Shown here: one piece after another, positions 27,647 through 37,026 of the stretch
Layout: each line of letters starts with the position of its first letter
Numbering within the stretch: the stretch's first letter is position 1
Source of the DNA: Aliirhizobium wenxiniae
Lineage (GTDB): Bacteria; Pseudomonadota; Alphaproteobacteria; Rhizobiales; Rhizobiaceae
DNA: 64,000 bases
Assembly (NCBI RefSeq): GCF_019511445.1
Contig: NZ_JAEUAN010000007.1
Location: forward strand, 185,348 to 249,347
Direction of reading: 5' to 3'
Made by a program: the position numbers and the translations under genes
Notes under the pieces: generated by a model
The model's input: only the letters and a program-made list of their open reading frames with translations
The model's database searches: none
Told to the model about the DNA's origin: nothing

Positions 27647-29782
27647 TTATTCGGCAGCTGCGTCGCCGTCGGCCTTCTTGATTTCCTGGCCGGTGGCCTG
27701 GTCAACGACCTTCATCGACAGGCGAACCTTGCCGCGCTCGTCGAAGCCCATCAGCTTGACCCAGACCTTGTCGCCTTCCTTGACGACGTCAGAGGTCTTG
27801 GCAACGCGCTCGGAAGCGAGCTGCGAGATGTGGACCAGACCGTCGCGGGCACCGAAGAAGTTGACGAAGGCGCCGAAATCGGCGGTCTTCACAACGGTAC
27901 CTTCGTAGATCACGCCGACTTCCGGCTCGGCAACGATCGAGTGGATCCACTTGCGGGCGGCTTCGATTTCCTTGCCGGAGGACGAGGCGATCTTGACGGT
28001 GCCGTCGTCTTCGATGTTGATCTTGGCGCCGGTCTTTTCAACGATTTCGCGGATGACCTTGCCACCCGAACCGATGACTTCACGGATCTTGTCGACCGGG
28101 ATGTTCATCACTTCGATGCGCGGAGCGAATTCGCCGAGCTGCGAACGGCCTTCGGAGATGGCGTTGGCCATTTCGCCGAGGATGTGCTTGCGACCGCCCT
28201 GTGCCTGGGCAAGCGCGACCTTCATGATCTCTTCGGTGATACCGGCGATCTTGATGTCCATCTGCAGCGAGGTGATGCCGTCGGCAGTACCCGCAACCTT
28301 GAAGTCCATGTCGCCGAGGTGGTCTTCGTCGCCGAGGATGTCGGAGAGAACCGCATAACGGTCACCTTCGAGGATCAGGCCCATGGCGATACCGGCAACC
28401 GGCTTTGCCAGCGGAACGCCTGCGTCCATCAGGGCAAGCGAGGTGCCGCAAACGGTTGCCATCGAGGACGAGCCGTTGGACTCGGTGATCTCGGAGACAA
28501 CGCGCAGCGTGTAGGGGAACTGTTCAGCCGACGGCAGCATCGGACGAATAGCGCGCCATGCGAGCTTGCCGTGACCGATTTCGCGACGGCCCGGCGAACC
28601 CATGCGACCGGTTTCGCCAACGGAGTAGGGCGGGAAGTTGTAATGGAGCAGGAAGCGCTCCTTGTACATGCCCGTGAGGCTATCGACATACTGTTCGTCT
28701 TCGCCGGTGCCGAGCGTGGCGACGACAACAGCCTGCGTTTCACCGCGGGTGAAGAGAGCCGAACCGTGGGTACGCGGCAGGAGGCCGACTTCAGAAACGA
28801 TCGCACGAACGGTCTCGAGGTCGCGGCCATCGATACGGCTCTTGGTGTCGAGAATGTTCCAGCGAACGATCTTGGCCTGCAGGTGCTTGAAGATCGCGCC
28901 GATGACTTCGGCGGAGTATTTCGGCTCTTCGCCTTCAGGGAAGTAATGCGCCTTGACCTTGGCCTTGACGGCGTCGATGGCGGCGTAACGATCAGCCTTC
29001 TGGGTGATCTTGTAGCCTTCACGCAGCTCGGCTTCGAAATGCTTCAGCATGTCGGCTTCGAGTTCGGAATGGTCTTCCGGCTGGAAATCGCGCGGTTCCT
29101 TGGCAGCCACTTCGGCAAGCTTGATGATCGCGTCGATGACCGGCTGGAAGCCCTTGTGACCGAACATGACGGCGCCGAGCATGACGTCTTCGTTCAGTTC
29201 CTTGGCTTCCGATTCAACCATCAGGACGGCGTCCTGGGTGCCGGCAACGACCAGATCCAGAACCGACTCGTCCATCTCGTCGAGATGCGGGTTCAGAACG
29301 TATTCGCCGTTGATGTAGCCGACGCGTGCGCCGCCGACCGGGCCCATGAAGGGAACGCCCGAGAGCGTCAGAGCTGCAGACGTGGCAACCATGGACAGGA
29401 TGTCCGGGTTGTTCTCAAGGTCATGCTGGACGACGGTAACGACGACCTGGGTGTCGTTCTTGTAGCCTTCCGGGAAGAGCGGGCGGATCGGGCGGTCGAT
29501 CAGGCGCGAAACGAGCGTTTCGTTTTCCGACGGGCGACCTTCGCGCTTGAAATAGCCACCCGGGATCTTGCCGGCGGCATAGGTCTTTTCCTGGTAGTTG
29601 ACGGTCAGCGGGAAGAAGTCCTGGCCCGGCTTCGGCGCCTTGGCCGAAACGACGGTGGCGAGAACGACGGTTTCGCCGTAGGTGGCGAGAACGGCGCCGT
29701 CAGCCTGGCGAGCGATCTTGCCCGTTTCCAGCTTCAGTGTACGGCCGGCCCATTCGATTTCGACGGAGTGGGTATTGAACAT
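27647..29782 (-). CDS. pnp: Polyribonucleotide nucleotidyltransferase (PNPase)
   Basis: A 711-residue 3'-5' phosphorolytic exoribonuclease. Two RNase PH domains flank an all-helical linker; the second carries the active-site stretch [23 protein letters not shown] domain follows ([20 protein letters not shown]), then an S1 domain ([26 protein letters not shown], key residues only). The end is a short acidic tail. Length is normal for alphaproteobacteria. It follows rpsO on the same strand with a 291-bp spacer, the usual rpsO-pnp order, where the leader is normally an RNase III and PNPase autoregulation target. Confidence 0.97.
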   Translation of the reverse strand: MFNTHSVEIEWAGRTLKLETGKIARQADGAVLATYGETVVLATVVSAKAPKPGQDFFPLTVNYQEKTYAAGKIPGGYFKREGRPSENETLVSRLIDRPIRPLFPEGYKNDTQVVVTVVQHDLENNPDILSMVATSAALTLSGVPFMGPVGGARVGYINGEYVLNPHLDEMDESVLDLVVAGTQDAVLMVESEAKELNEDVMLGAVMFGHKGFQPVIDAIIKLAEVAAKEPRDFQPEDHSELEADMLKHFEAELREGYKITQKADRYAAIDAVKAKVKAHYFPEGEEPKYSAEVIGAIFKHLQAKIVRWNILDTKSRIDGRDLETVRAIVSEVGLLPRTHGSALFTRGETQAVVVATLGTGEDEQYVDSLTGMYKERFLLHYNFPPYSVGETGRMGSPGRREIGHGKLAWRAIRPMLPSAEQFPYTLRVVSEITESNGSSSMATVCGTSLALMDAGVPLAKPVAGIAMGLILEGDRYAVLSDILGDEDHLGDMDFKVAGTADGITSLQMDIKIAGITEEIMKVALAQAQGGRKHILGEMANAISEGRSQLGEFAPRIEVMNIPVDKIREVIGSGGKVIREIVEKTGAKINIEDDGTVKIASSSGKEIEAARKWIHSIVAEPEVGVIYEGTVVKTADFGAFVNFFGARDGLVHISQLASERVAKTSDVVKEGDKVWVKLMGFDERGKVRLSMKVVDQATGQEIKKADGDAAAE

Positions 29783-30035
29783 CTATTGTCCTTCAACGCG
29801 GGAAACGGCGTCTCGCCCCAGCCTTTAAGCTAAGGCGGCAACACGCTTCACCGCAGTCATTGCGACACATCACGGGCAAGACAACGAGAAGCTTTTCAAA
29901 CTGACCGAAGCCGCCTAACGGCTCCGGCCAAAAGCGTCCGGCAATCCTGCCCCATGACAGGTCTGGTTTTGGTAGCGAAACCGGCCCACCCGGGTCCGCT
30001 TCAGTCTGGCACCCGAAGATGCCGAAATGGAGATC

Positions 30036-30065
30036 CGGCGGCCCCTTCCGAGGAAGAGCCCGCCG
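30036..30065 (-). promoter_or_regulatory. Hairpin just after rpsO in the rpsO-pnp spacer
   Basis: CGGCGG...CCGCCG ends with inner GGCTCTTCC/GGAAGGGGCC pairing give a compact stem-loop directly after the rpsO stop, with no T run. It may be an attenuator or RNase III site as in the E. coli rpsO-pnp spacer. Apart from this, the 291 bp between pnp and rpsO show no gene. Confidence 0.5.
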
Positions 30066-30073
30066 AGACCTTG

Positions 30074-30343
30074 TTAGCGGCGCACGCCCAGGCTGGTGAT
30101 CAGCTTGGTGTAACGGGCTTCGTCCTTCTTCTTGAGGTAGTCAAGAAGCGAACGACGGCTCGAAACCATGGTCAGAAGGCCACGACGGGAGTGGTTGTCC
30201 TTCTTGTGGCCCTTGAAGTGTTCGGTCAGATTGTTGATCCGCTCGGTGAGGATAGCAACCTGGACTTCCGGCGAACCGGTGTCGCCTTCGACGGTTGCGT
30301 ATTCCTTGATGAGTTCGGCCTTACGTTCTGCAGTGATCGACAT
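30074..30343 (-). CDS. rpsO: 30S ribosomal protein S15
   Basis: An 89-residue protein, the exact family length, opening [15 protein letters not shown] and containing [17 protein letters not shown] and [16 protein letters not shown], the S15 signature that contacts 16S rRNA helix 22 and protein S18. The ATG at 30343 is chosen because it begins the conserved sequence; the frame is open for 23 more codons upstream but without family similarity. Confidence 0.97.
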   Translation of the reverse strand: MSITAERKAELIKEYATVEGDTGSPEVQVAILTERINNLTEHFKGHKKDNHSRRGLLTMVSSRRSLLDYLKKKDEARYTKLITSLGVRR

Positions 30344-30533
30344 CGTCTGATCCTTTATAATGGAGAGGAAATAGGGTCGCCAAAGGCCGGGATGTCGTCC
30401 AGCCTTGGCCATGAAAAGCCTCGGAGACCGAGAGCTTGCGGGGCCTATAGACGAATTTTGGAGAAAAGGAAAGAGGTGGACGCGGGTGGCGAGCTTGGAA
30501 GCCTCCTGCGAAGGAGTAATCCGACGTGAAGGA

Positions 30534-30711
30534 TCCCCTCACCAACAAAATCTAAGACTTAGCTTCGCTAAGATCTTGATTTTGTAACCTCTCCCACAAG
30601 GGGAGAGGTAAAAACGCCGAGAGCGCAGCACCAGTATCTCTCCCCTTGTGGGAGAGAAAGCGATTTCAACATCTTAGCGCAGCTAAGTGTTAGAAATCGC
30701 AAGTGAGGGGA
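30534..30711. repeat. Nested-palindrome intergenic element, copy 1
   Basis: A 178-bp element with TCCCCTCAC at the left end and GTGAGGGGA at the right. It has four internal hairpins: CTTAGC-TTC-GCTAAG, CCTCTCCC...GGGGAGAGG, TCTCTCCC...GGGAGAGA and CTTAGC-GCA-GCTAAG. A near copy in the same orientation is at 56471-56649. It carries no open frame and looks like a MITE/RIME-type rhizobial mosaic element. It sits between rpsO and truB in a 387-bp gap that holds no gene. Confidence 0.85.
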
Positions 30712-30730
30712 TTTGTCTTTGGCGTTGATT

Positions 30731-31660
30731 TTACCCAAACACCCGCTTCGGGCGGAACTCGCCCTGGCCGATCTCGCCGATGGCGACCAGCTTGCCGCGC
30801 ACGGTGGCATAGGCTTCCGGTTCTTCGACCGGGGCCGAGTTGCCGCGCAGGATGATCGGATTGCCCATCTTGATGCGATGCGCCTGCTCTTCCGTCACCG
30901 GCAGATGCGGCAGCGAGGACAAGGCTTCGGCCGTATCGATCAGATAGGCATCGAGCGCTGCGAGGCGTTCGTCGCGGTCCTCGATCTCTTCCAGCGCTAC
31001 GAGATCGGCAAGCGGCACCATCTTGTCTTCGCCGAAGGGGGCGACGAAGGTGCGGCGCAGATTGGAGATGTGGCCGTAGCAGCCGAGATCGCGGCCGAAA
31101 TCACGGGCGAGCGAACGGACATAGGTGCCCTTGCCGCATTCGACCTCGAAATGCGCCTCGTTTTCGCCGACACCGAGCAGCGTCAGGCGAAAGATCTCAA
31201 CTTCGCGCGAGGGGATTTCGACCGTCTCGCCGTCGCGGGCCAGATCATAGGCGCGTTCACCAGCGATCTTGATTGCGGAAAACTGCGGCGGAATCTGCTG
31301 GATGGTGCCGGTATAGTTCGGCAGGAGATCGCGGATCGCCTGCTCGGCAGGGCGTGTCTCGGATGACGCAGTGACCTCGCCCTCGAGGTCGTCGGTCGAG
31401 CGTTCCTCGCCCCAGCTCACGGTGAATTCGTAGATCTTGCGGCCGTCCATGACGTAAGGGACGGTCTTCGTCGCATCACCCAGCGCGATCGGCAGCATGC
31501 CGGATGCCAGCGGATCGAGCGTGCCGGCATGGCCGGCCTTCTGGGCGTTGAGCAGCCACTTGATCTTGGACACGGCTTCGGTCGAGCCGAAATCCACCGG
31601 CTTGTCGAGGATCAGCCAGCCGGAAACAGCCCGGCCCTTGGGTTTGCGTGGTTTGGACAT
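30731..31660 (-). CDS. truB: tRNA pseudouridine(55) synthase
   Basis: A 309-residue enzyme that makes pseudouridine 55 in the T loop of tRNAs. The catalytic aspartate is Asp49 in [20 protein letters not shown]. The family stretches SGWLILDKP and [20 protein letters not shown] [16 protein letters not shown] are also present, and a PUA-like C-terminus. It follows rbfA by 22 bp, as in most bacteria. A repeat element separates it from rpsO downstream. Confidence 0.95.
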   Translation of the reverse strand: MSKPRKPKGRAVSGWLILDKPVDFGSTEAVSKIKWLLNAQKAGHAGTLDPLASGMLPIALGDATKTVPYVMDGRKIYEFTVSWGEERSTDDLEGEVTASSETRPAEQAIRDLLPNYTGTIQQIPPQFSAIKIAGERAYDLARDGETVEIPSREVEIFRLTLLGVGENEAHFEVECGKGTYVRSLARDFGRDLGCYGHISNLRRTFVAPFGEDKMVPLADLVALEEIEDRDERLAALDAYLIDTAEALSSLPHLPVTEEQAHRIKMGNPIILRGNSAPVEEPEAYATVRGKLVAIGEIGQGEFRPKRVFG

Positions 31661-31682
31661 GCGTTCTCTTTAAGACTGTGTG

Positions 31683-32090
31683 TTATTCGTCGCCGCTCTT
31701 CGTCTCGCTGAGATCCCGCTGGACCTCGGGCGAACGGAGCAGTTCGTCGATCTTCTTGTAATTGTCGAAGCTCGTGTCGTCGCGGAAGCGAACCTCCGGC
31801 ATGTATTTCATCTGCCGAAGCTGACCGCCGAGACGGCCACGAATGTATTTCGCATGACGGTTGAGCGCTTCGATCACCGCTTCATGATCGGGCACGCCCA
31901 GCGGCGTCACATAGGCGGTCGCGATCTTCAGGTCGGGCGACATGCGCACTTCCGACACGGAGATGACGGTCTTTTCGATCAGGTCGTCGCGCACTTCGCC
32001 GCGCTGCAGAACCTGGGTGATGGCGGCGCGAACCTGTTCGCCAACGCGAAGCATGCGCTGGGACGGCGCCGAAGATGTAGCCTTTGCCAT
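31683..32090 (-). CDS. rbfA: Ribosome-binding factor A
   Basis: A 135-residue KH-fold protein needed for 16S rRNA 5' end maturation and cold adaptation. It matches the family in [40 protein letters not shown] and [19 protein letters not shown]. It begins the rbfA-truB pair. Normally infB lies directly upstream; here the neighbour is a chemotaxis gene 189 bp away, so rbfA must have its own promoter in that gap. Confidence 0.95.
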   Translation of the reverse strand: MAKATSSAPSQRMLRVGEQVRAAITQVLQRGEVRDDLIEKTVISVSEVRMSPDLKIATAYVTPLGVPDHEAVIEALNRHAKYIRGRLGGQLRQMKYMPEVRFRDDTSFDNYKKIDELLRSPEVQRDLSETKSGDE

Positions 32091-32219
32091 GTCTTGTTCT
32101 CTTTGCTAACGCCGCCGGGGTTCGTCCCGCCAGGGTGAAACCCTTGGGCGCCTTTTCATTCAAGGGGCGTCAAATGACAAAGAGCCGGCCAAAGGTCAAG
32201 GCGCGAGCACCGATAAATC

Positions 32220-32241
32220 GCGTCCTGCCACCGCAGGACGC
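32220..32241 (-). terminator. Hairpin downstream of the receptor-like gene
   Basis: GCGTCCTGC and GCAGGACGC pair across a 4-base loop, 37 bp after the stop of the minus-strand receptor-like gene and before rbfA. There is no long T run, only GATTTAT, so it is a possible terminator. Confidence 0.45.
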
Positions 32242-32278
32242 AGGCTTTGAGCTCAAGACATGACCGCGTTACGCCTGA

Positions 32279-34018
32279 TCAGAACAGCGCGTCGTCAATG
32301 TCGTCATCGCTCACGACAGTTGCAACGACGGCCGTTTCGACCGGCGCTGTGGTGCCGAGAACCGCGGCATGCAGCTCGCGCTCCGAGACCATGGTGTAAA
32401 GCTTTCCGATCCGGGCACCTAGATCGGCCAGAGCCGGCTCCATACCGGCGGATGGTTGCGGCGCCTCGACCATGGCGATCTCGTCAGCGCAGTTGCGCAG
32501 GACTTCGCCGAGTTCCGCCTTGAAATCGAGCCGCGACAGGGAGTGCTCCATCTGGCCGATGGCGACGCCGCTCTGTTCGCTCAGGGCATCCATTTCGCGA
32601 TCCATCCGGTCGCCGACGTCTCGGATGCTCTGCATTGCTCTGGCCAAACGATCGTCCAGCAATTCCTCGCTTTTGTCATCATGACCGGTATCGAGTTTGT
32701 CGGACGCGGTTTCCAGCGTCTTCAGTTCGACCAGAACCTTCTCCGCCGTTTCATCCAGCCGTGCTGCGAAGTTCCGCAATTCCGCGGTGACGACGTTGAG
32801 CGCCTTGCCATGCTCGCCGATCTTGCCGCAGCGCAGGTTGGTATTCAGCGCCATGTAATGAATGTCGGTGCGCACCAGCTGCAGCAGGCCGACACCGTCG
32901 ATGAGTTCGCGGACGGTCGTGCCGGTCGCACGGCTCAGCTCTCCTGCTTCCAGCGCCACGGCCTCGATTTCCTGGACGGCCTCGCGCGCCACGCCGACAT
33001 TGCCTTCGAGCCGGCGCATGGCGTTGTCGCCGCCGCCTTCGGTCATCATCCGGCGCAGGCCGTCGATCTCGGCGAGGTCCGAACGGAAGCTTGCGACGGT
33101 TTCCACGATCTTTGCCGTATCGCGATCGAAATCGTCGATCGACTGGCTGAGCTGCAGGGCAACGAGATTGGTGATGATCGACGACAGGTTCGCCCGGTCA
33201 TCTGTCGTCAGCATCCCAGCCTCGGTTTCCACATAGGTTTCGAGAAGCGTCAGCGTGCTCTGGCAATGTTCGATACGCTGGCGGGTAATGTCGCCGATCT
33301 GCATGGCGGACAGGACGGAAGCGAGCTTGCCCTGGATGCCGGCCGCGATCTGGCGAACCCGCGCCGCGCGCTCGACCAGAACCTTCTGCTGGCTGCTGAT
33401 CTCGGCGCCACCTGTCGAAAGGCCTGTCACGACGCCCGGGATGGTCGCTTCATAACGCTCGATCGTGGCGGTGCCGCGCTGCATGACCGAACCCAGGCCC
33501 GAACCGAGAGATTTCAGCTTGTCGCCGAACTCGTTCACCTGCCGGGTCCCGGCCTGGATGCGTTCGAGGATCTCTTCGGCAAAGCCGGCAAAGTCGTCAA
33601 TTCCCGCGCCGGTGATCTTGGCGGTCACCGCAAAGGTGCGCAGGTAACGCATGGTTTCCTGCATATCGGCTACATGCGGCCGGAGGTTGCGTTCTGCCCC
33701 GGAAATATCGATGAAACCGGCCTGACGCGCCGTTTCGATCCTGCTGAGCTCGGAAAGCCGGCCGACAGTCTGCTGCAATTCGGCCATGGTGCTGGCCGCG
33801 GTTTCCTCATCCAGCGAGCCGGTGATCTGATCGAGCGAGCCGATCAGCTTGTTGAGAACGTCGAGAACCGAAAGAAGGGCCGCACCACCCTCAAGGAAAC
33901 GCTCCTCGATACGGGACCGCGCCGTCTCCATGCGCTCCACGAGGCCCGAGACCGGGGCCGCGGCTGCAAAAAGCTCGGTCCCGCTCACCAATACTGCCGT
34001 AACTGCCACGTCGGCCAC
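32279..34018 (-). CDS. Soluble receptor-like chemotaxis protein with degenerate signalling tip
   Basis: A 579-residue, almost wholly helical protein without a credible transmembrane segment. Near residues 400-450 it has IHYMALNTNLRCGKIGEHG followed by KALNVVTAELRNFAARL. This lines up with the hairpin tip of true receptors ([34 protein letters not shown] in the receptors at 37563 and 39431). The conserved Glu and Arg that contact CheA and CheW are replaced. It ends with an acidic DDDIDDALF tail. The gene is divergent from the cheY-cheA operon. It may be a cytoplasmic receptor or an array modulator. The role is inferred. Confidence 0.75.
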   Translation of the reverse strand: MADVAVTAVLVSGTELFAAAAPVSGLVERMETARSRIEERFLEGGAALLSVLDVLNKLIGSLDQITGSLDEETAASTMAELQQTVGRLSELSRIETARQAGFIDISGAERNLRPHVADMQETMRYLRTFAVTAKITGAGIDDFAGFAEEILERIQAGTRQVNEFGDKLKSLGSGLGSVMQRGTATIERYEATIPGVVTGLSTGGAEISSQQKVLVERAARVRQIAAGIQGKLASVLSAMQIGDITRQRIEHCQSTLTLLETYVETEAGMLTTDDRANLSSIITNLVALQLSQSIDDFDRDTAKIVETVASFRSDLAEIDGLRRMMTEGGGDNAMRRLEGNVGVAREAVQEIEAVALEAGELSRATGTTVRELIDGVGLLQLVRTDIHYMALNTNLRCGKIGEHGKALNVVTAELRNFAARLDETAEKVLVELKTLETASDKLDTGHDDKSEELLDDRLARAMQSIRDVGDRMDREMDALSEQSGVAIGQMEHSLSRLDFKAELGEVLRNCADEIAMVEAPQPSAGMEPALADLGARIGKLYTMVSERELHAAVLGTTAPVETAVVATVVSDDDIDDALF

Positions 34019-34340
34019 CCTTCATGCTCTGCCGGGGTTTCTCACCCTTTTCGGCAACGATTTGCCCTGTTCATTCTGGGACAACTCTCCGCCGGCAGCG
34101 CATGCCGGGCACGGGTCGTCCTCACATGCGGACAATCTGTCCCGACGACAGTTAACCGGGTCGAAACGGCGCGTTGCTTTCGCGGCGCGTGGTTAATTTT
34201 CGGCAGATATGAACATTAGCTAAACGCGAATTGTGACTATTTCAGATGAAAACTCACTGGCGCCAATTAACGCCTCATTAAGCATGATGGCCCAAATTTG
34301 GCAGACCATTTCAGCATATTCTAAGACTTTTGGAGAAGGT
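34019..34340. other. Divergent promoter region of the chemotaxis cluster
   Basis: These 322 bp lie between the divergent receptor-like gene and the STAS gene. The right half is distinctly AT-rich (34190-34335) compared with the flanking genes, as expected of promoters. I see no convincing sigma-factor box or palindrome. A frame open from 34233 has no ribosome site and is not part of the STAS gene as I call it. Confidence 0.5.
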
Positions 34341-34673
34341 ATGAATATTGCAAATCAACAAAACGAAGCATGCCTTCGCTTGCCCGAAAATCTGACGGTC
34401 CGGGCAATCGTCCCCGTACGCGAGGACATGCTGAAATTCATCGACGCACACGAGGCCGCCACGATCGAGCTTTCGGATGATGTGCAGGTCGACATCAGCT
34501 TCATCCAGATCATCGAGGCCGCCCGCGCTTACGCCGGAACGGCCGGCAAACACATCACGCTTGCGCAACCGGCAAGCGGCGCGCTGCTCGAAACGCTTCG
34601 CAGAAGCGGTTTTCTGGAAGGCATGTCGGACGACGACGCGAAATTCTGGCTTCACCAAGGGAAAATTCAATGA
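34341..34673 (+). CDS. STAS-domain protein of the chemotaxis operon
   Basis: A 110-residue single STAS domain: LPENLTVRAIVPVREDMLKFID, TIELSDDVQVDISFIQIIEAARAYA, then LAQPASGALLETLRRSGFLE. The usual phosphorylatable serine position after the D of the VDIS loop is partly kept (DVQVDISF). ATG 34341 has GGAGAAGG directly upstream. It overlaps cheY by 4 bp. STAS proteins act as anti-anti-sigma-like partners; in chemotaxis clusters the role is not well defined. Confidence 0.82.
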   Translation: MNIANQQNEACLRLPENLTVRAIVPVREDMLKFIDAHEAATIELSDDVQVDISFIQIIEAARAYAGTAGKHITLAQPASGALLETLRRSGFLEGMSDDDAKFWLHQGKIQ

Positions 34674-35038
34674 CTGCCAATATCCTGACCGTCGACGACT
34701 CGGCGAGCATTCGCCTGACGACGCGGGTCGCGCTCACCAATGCAGGCTACCAGGTCACCGAAGCCGTCGATGGCGTCGATGGTCTCGCCAAGCTCAATAC
34801 AGGCCAGTTCGATCTGGTCATCACCGATCTCAACATGCCCAATATGGACGGCCTGACAATGATCCGCGAGCTGCGCAAGCTGCCCGCGCATATGGGCGTT
34901 CCGGTGATCTTCCTCACCACCGAATCCGACGGTGAGATCAAGCAGCAGGCCAAGGCCGCCGGTGCTACCGGCTGGCTGACAAAACCCTTCGATCCGGAAA
35001 GCCTGGTCAAGATCGCCAAGAAGGTTCTCGGCAAATGA
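34670..35038 (+). CDS. cheY: CheY-like response regulator
   Basis: A 122-residue single receiver domain: acidic pair in ILTVDDSASIRL, phospho-acceptor Asp53 in LVITDLNMPNMDG, switch threonine in VIFLTTESD and Lys in GWLTKPFD. No output domain is present, so the phosphorylated form probably acts by protein contact, on a motor switch or as a phosphate sink. It overlaps both the STAS gene and cheA by 4 bp. Confidence 0.93.
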   Translation: MTANILTVDDSASIRLTTRVALTNAGYQVTEAVDGVDGLAKLNTGQFDLVITDLNMPNMDGLTMIRELRKLPAHMGVPVIFLTTESDGEIKQQAKAAGATGWLTKPFDPESLVKIAKKVLGK

Positions 35039-37026
35039 GCTTCCCTGATCCTATCGCGGTTTTCAGGACAGAAGCGGCCGAACTTCTGGAACAGATCGAA
35101 GCAGGGCTTCTCGATCTCAATGTGAATCTCGGCGACAAGGATCAGGTCGACGCGGTCTTCCGCGGCCTCCATACGCTCAAGGGCTCCGGCGCCATGTTCG
35201 GCTTCGAGGCGCTTGCGGCCTTTACCCATCATTGCGAAACGGCCTTCGACCGGGTGCGAAAGGGCGAGGTTCCGGCGACCCATGCCCTGGTTACCGCCGT
35301 TCTCGAAGCCAAGGATCATATGCGCGCGCTGGTGGAAACACCTGCCGGCGACCATGAGGCGATGAGCGAGGCACTGCTCGCCAATCTGCGCCGCGCCGTC
35401 GACGGCAGCGGCGATCCGGCCGCCGCACCTGCTTTTGCGGGTCCGTCCCAGACACTGTTCAAGCTCCGCTTCAGCCTGCCGCAAAATGCCATGGCCAACG
35501 GCACGAACCCGCTGCCGCTGCTCGATGAATTGCGCGATCTCGGCACCTGCCGCATCGTCGCCGATCGCTCAAGCATTCCCGCACTCGACGAGCTGGTTCC
35601 AACCGACCTCCACATCGCCTGGGATGTCGAGCTTCTGACGAGCGAACCGCGCTCGGCGATCGACGACGTGTTCATCTTCGTGATGGACGATATGGAATTG
35701 TCTGTCGAAGAAATCGCGGTTGCAGCGCAGGCACCCGTCGTTGCGGCACCGGCACGCCCGGCCACACCAGCCGTCGCGGTCGAAACAATAGCTTCTGCGC
35801 CAGTGACGGCCGCCGCCGCACCGGCTTCCGGCGACGGCAAATCCGCCAAGGCGAATGAAAATGTCCGCGTTCCCGCCGAACGTCTCGACGAGTTGATGGA
35901 CCGGGTCGGCGAACTCGTCATTGCCCAGTCCCGGCTCTCGCAGCTTGCCGGCGGCAGCGGCGATCTCACGCTGCGCGCCGTGTCCGAAGATGTCGAACGC
36001 CTTTCCGGCGAGCTGCGCGACACGATGATGGTGCTGCGCATGGTGCCGGTCACGCATCTCTTCAGCCGCTTCCGCCGCCTCGTCCATGATCTCGCGAACG
36101 AGACCGGCAAGAGGATCGAACTCGTCACCGAGGGCGAAACGACGGAAGTCGACAAGAGCGTCATCGAACGCCTTGCCGATCCGCTCGTGCATCTGGTGCG
36201 CAATTCCTGCGATCACGGTCTGGAAACCGCCGATGAACGCTTGGCTTCCGGCAAGACGGAAGCCGGCCATATCCACCTGTCCGCCCGCCAGCAGGCCGGC
36301 GAGGTGATCATCACGATCAAGGATGACGGCCGCGGCATCAACAAGGATCGCGTGCGCGCCAAGGCCGAGGCTTCCGGCCTCATCGCGGCAAATGCCAGCC
36401 TCACCGACCAGGAACTCTACCAGCTGATCTTCCAGCCGGGCTTTTCCACCGCAAGCGAAGTCACCAATCTGTCCGGCCGCGGCGTCGGCATGGATGTGGT
36501 CAAGCGCACCATCGATGCGCTACGCGGCACGATCAACGTCGTGAGCCGTCCGGGCGAAGGGTCTGAAATCTCGCTCGCCATCCCGCTGACACTTGCCATC
36601 ATCGATGGCCTGCTCGTGCGGGTCGGCAACGGCCGCTACGTCATCCCGCTTTCGGCGGTCGAGGAATGCCTCGAGCTTTCGGTCGAGGAGGACATGCGTT
36701 CGCGCGGTCGCAGCTTCATTTCGCTGCGCGACAGCCTCGTTCCTTTCCTTCGCCTGCGGGATCTCTTCCGCACCGGCACCAAACCCGACCAGTTCCAGAA
36801 AGTGGTCGTCATCTCGACCGGCTCGGAGCGCGTCGGCCTCGTCGTCGACCAGATCATCGGCGACCACCAGACGGTCATCAAGGGCATGTCGAAGCTTCAC
36901 CATGACGTGGCTACCTTCTCCGGCGCCACCATTCTAGGCGACGGCGATGTCGCCCTTATTCTCGATGTCGGCCACCTCGTCGCCGAGGGCCAGCAGCAGG
37001 AGGCGCATCTGCGCGCAGCCGGATGA
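35035..37026 (+). CDS. cheA: Chemotaxis histidine kinase CheA
   Basis: A 663-residue kinase. The P1 Hpt domain has phosphorylated His46 in FRGLHTLKGSGAMFGF. A reduced P2-like domain (about 130-215) follows, then an Ala/Pro/Thr-rich linker (235-275). Dimerisation begins VPAERLDELMDRVGELVIAQ. The ATPase domain holds HLVRNSCDHGLE, DDGRGINKDRV and SGRGVGMDVVKRTID, and the C-terminus is a CheW-like P5 domain. It phosphorylates the CheY and CheB of the same operon. The 4-bp overlaps with cheY and cheW indicate coupling. Confidence 0.96.
   Translation: MSFPDPIAVFRTEAAELLEQIEAGLLDLNVNLGDKDQVDAVFRGLHTLKGSGAMFGFEALAAFTHHCETAFDRVRKGEVPATHALVTAVLEAKDHMRALVETPAGDHEAMSEALLANLRRAVDGSGDPAAAPAFAGPSQTLFKLRFSLPQNAMANGTNPLPLLDELRDLGTCRIVADRSSIPALDELVPTDLHIAWDVELLTSEPRSAIDDVFIFVMDDMELSVEEIAVAAQAPVVAAPARPATPAVAVETIASAPVTAAAAPASGDGKSAKANENVRVPAERLDELMDRVGELVIAQSRLSQLAGGSGDLTLRAVSEDVERLSGELRDTMMVLRMVPVTHLFSRFRRLVHDLANETGKRIELVTEGETTEVDKSVIERLADPLVHLVRNSCDHGLETADERLASGKTEAGHIHLSARQQAGEVIITIKDDGRGINKDRVRAKAEASGLIAANASLTDQELYQLIFQPGFSTASEVTNLSGRGVGMDVVKRTIDALRGTINVVSRPGEGSEISLAIPLTLAIIDGLLVRVGNGRYVIPLSAVEECLELSVEEDMRSRGRSFISLRDSLVPFLRLRDLFRTGTKPDQFQKVVVISTGSERVGLVVDQIIGDHQTVIKGMSKLHHDVATFSGATILGDGDVALILDVGHLVAEGQQQEAHLRAAG

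Noticed and set aside
27365..29833. An 822-codon open frame antisense to pnp
   Set aside because: It mirrors the codon bias of pnp, has no ribosome site or family pattern, and such long shadows are common in GC-rich rhizobial DNA.
30534..30711. Insertion sequence or CRISPR
   Set aside because: No transposase frame, no spacer-repeat periodicity; only nested palindromes in two copies.
32456..34219. A 587-codon open frame antisense to the receptor-like gene
   Set aside because: Helical, Ala/Glu-rich genes produce long complementary open frames; no motif or start signal supports it.
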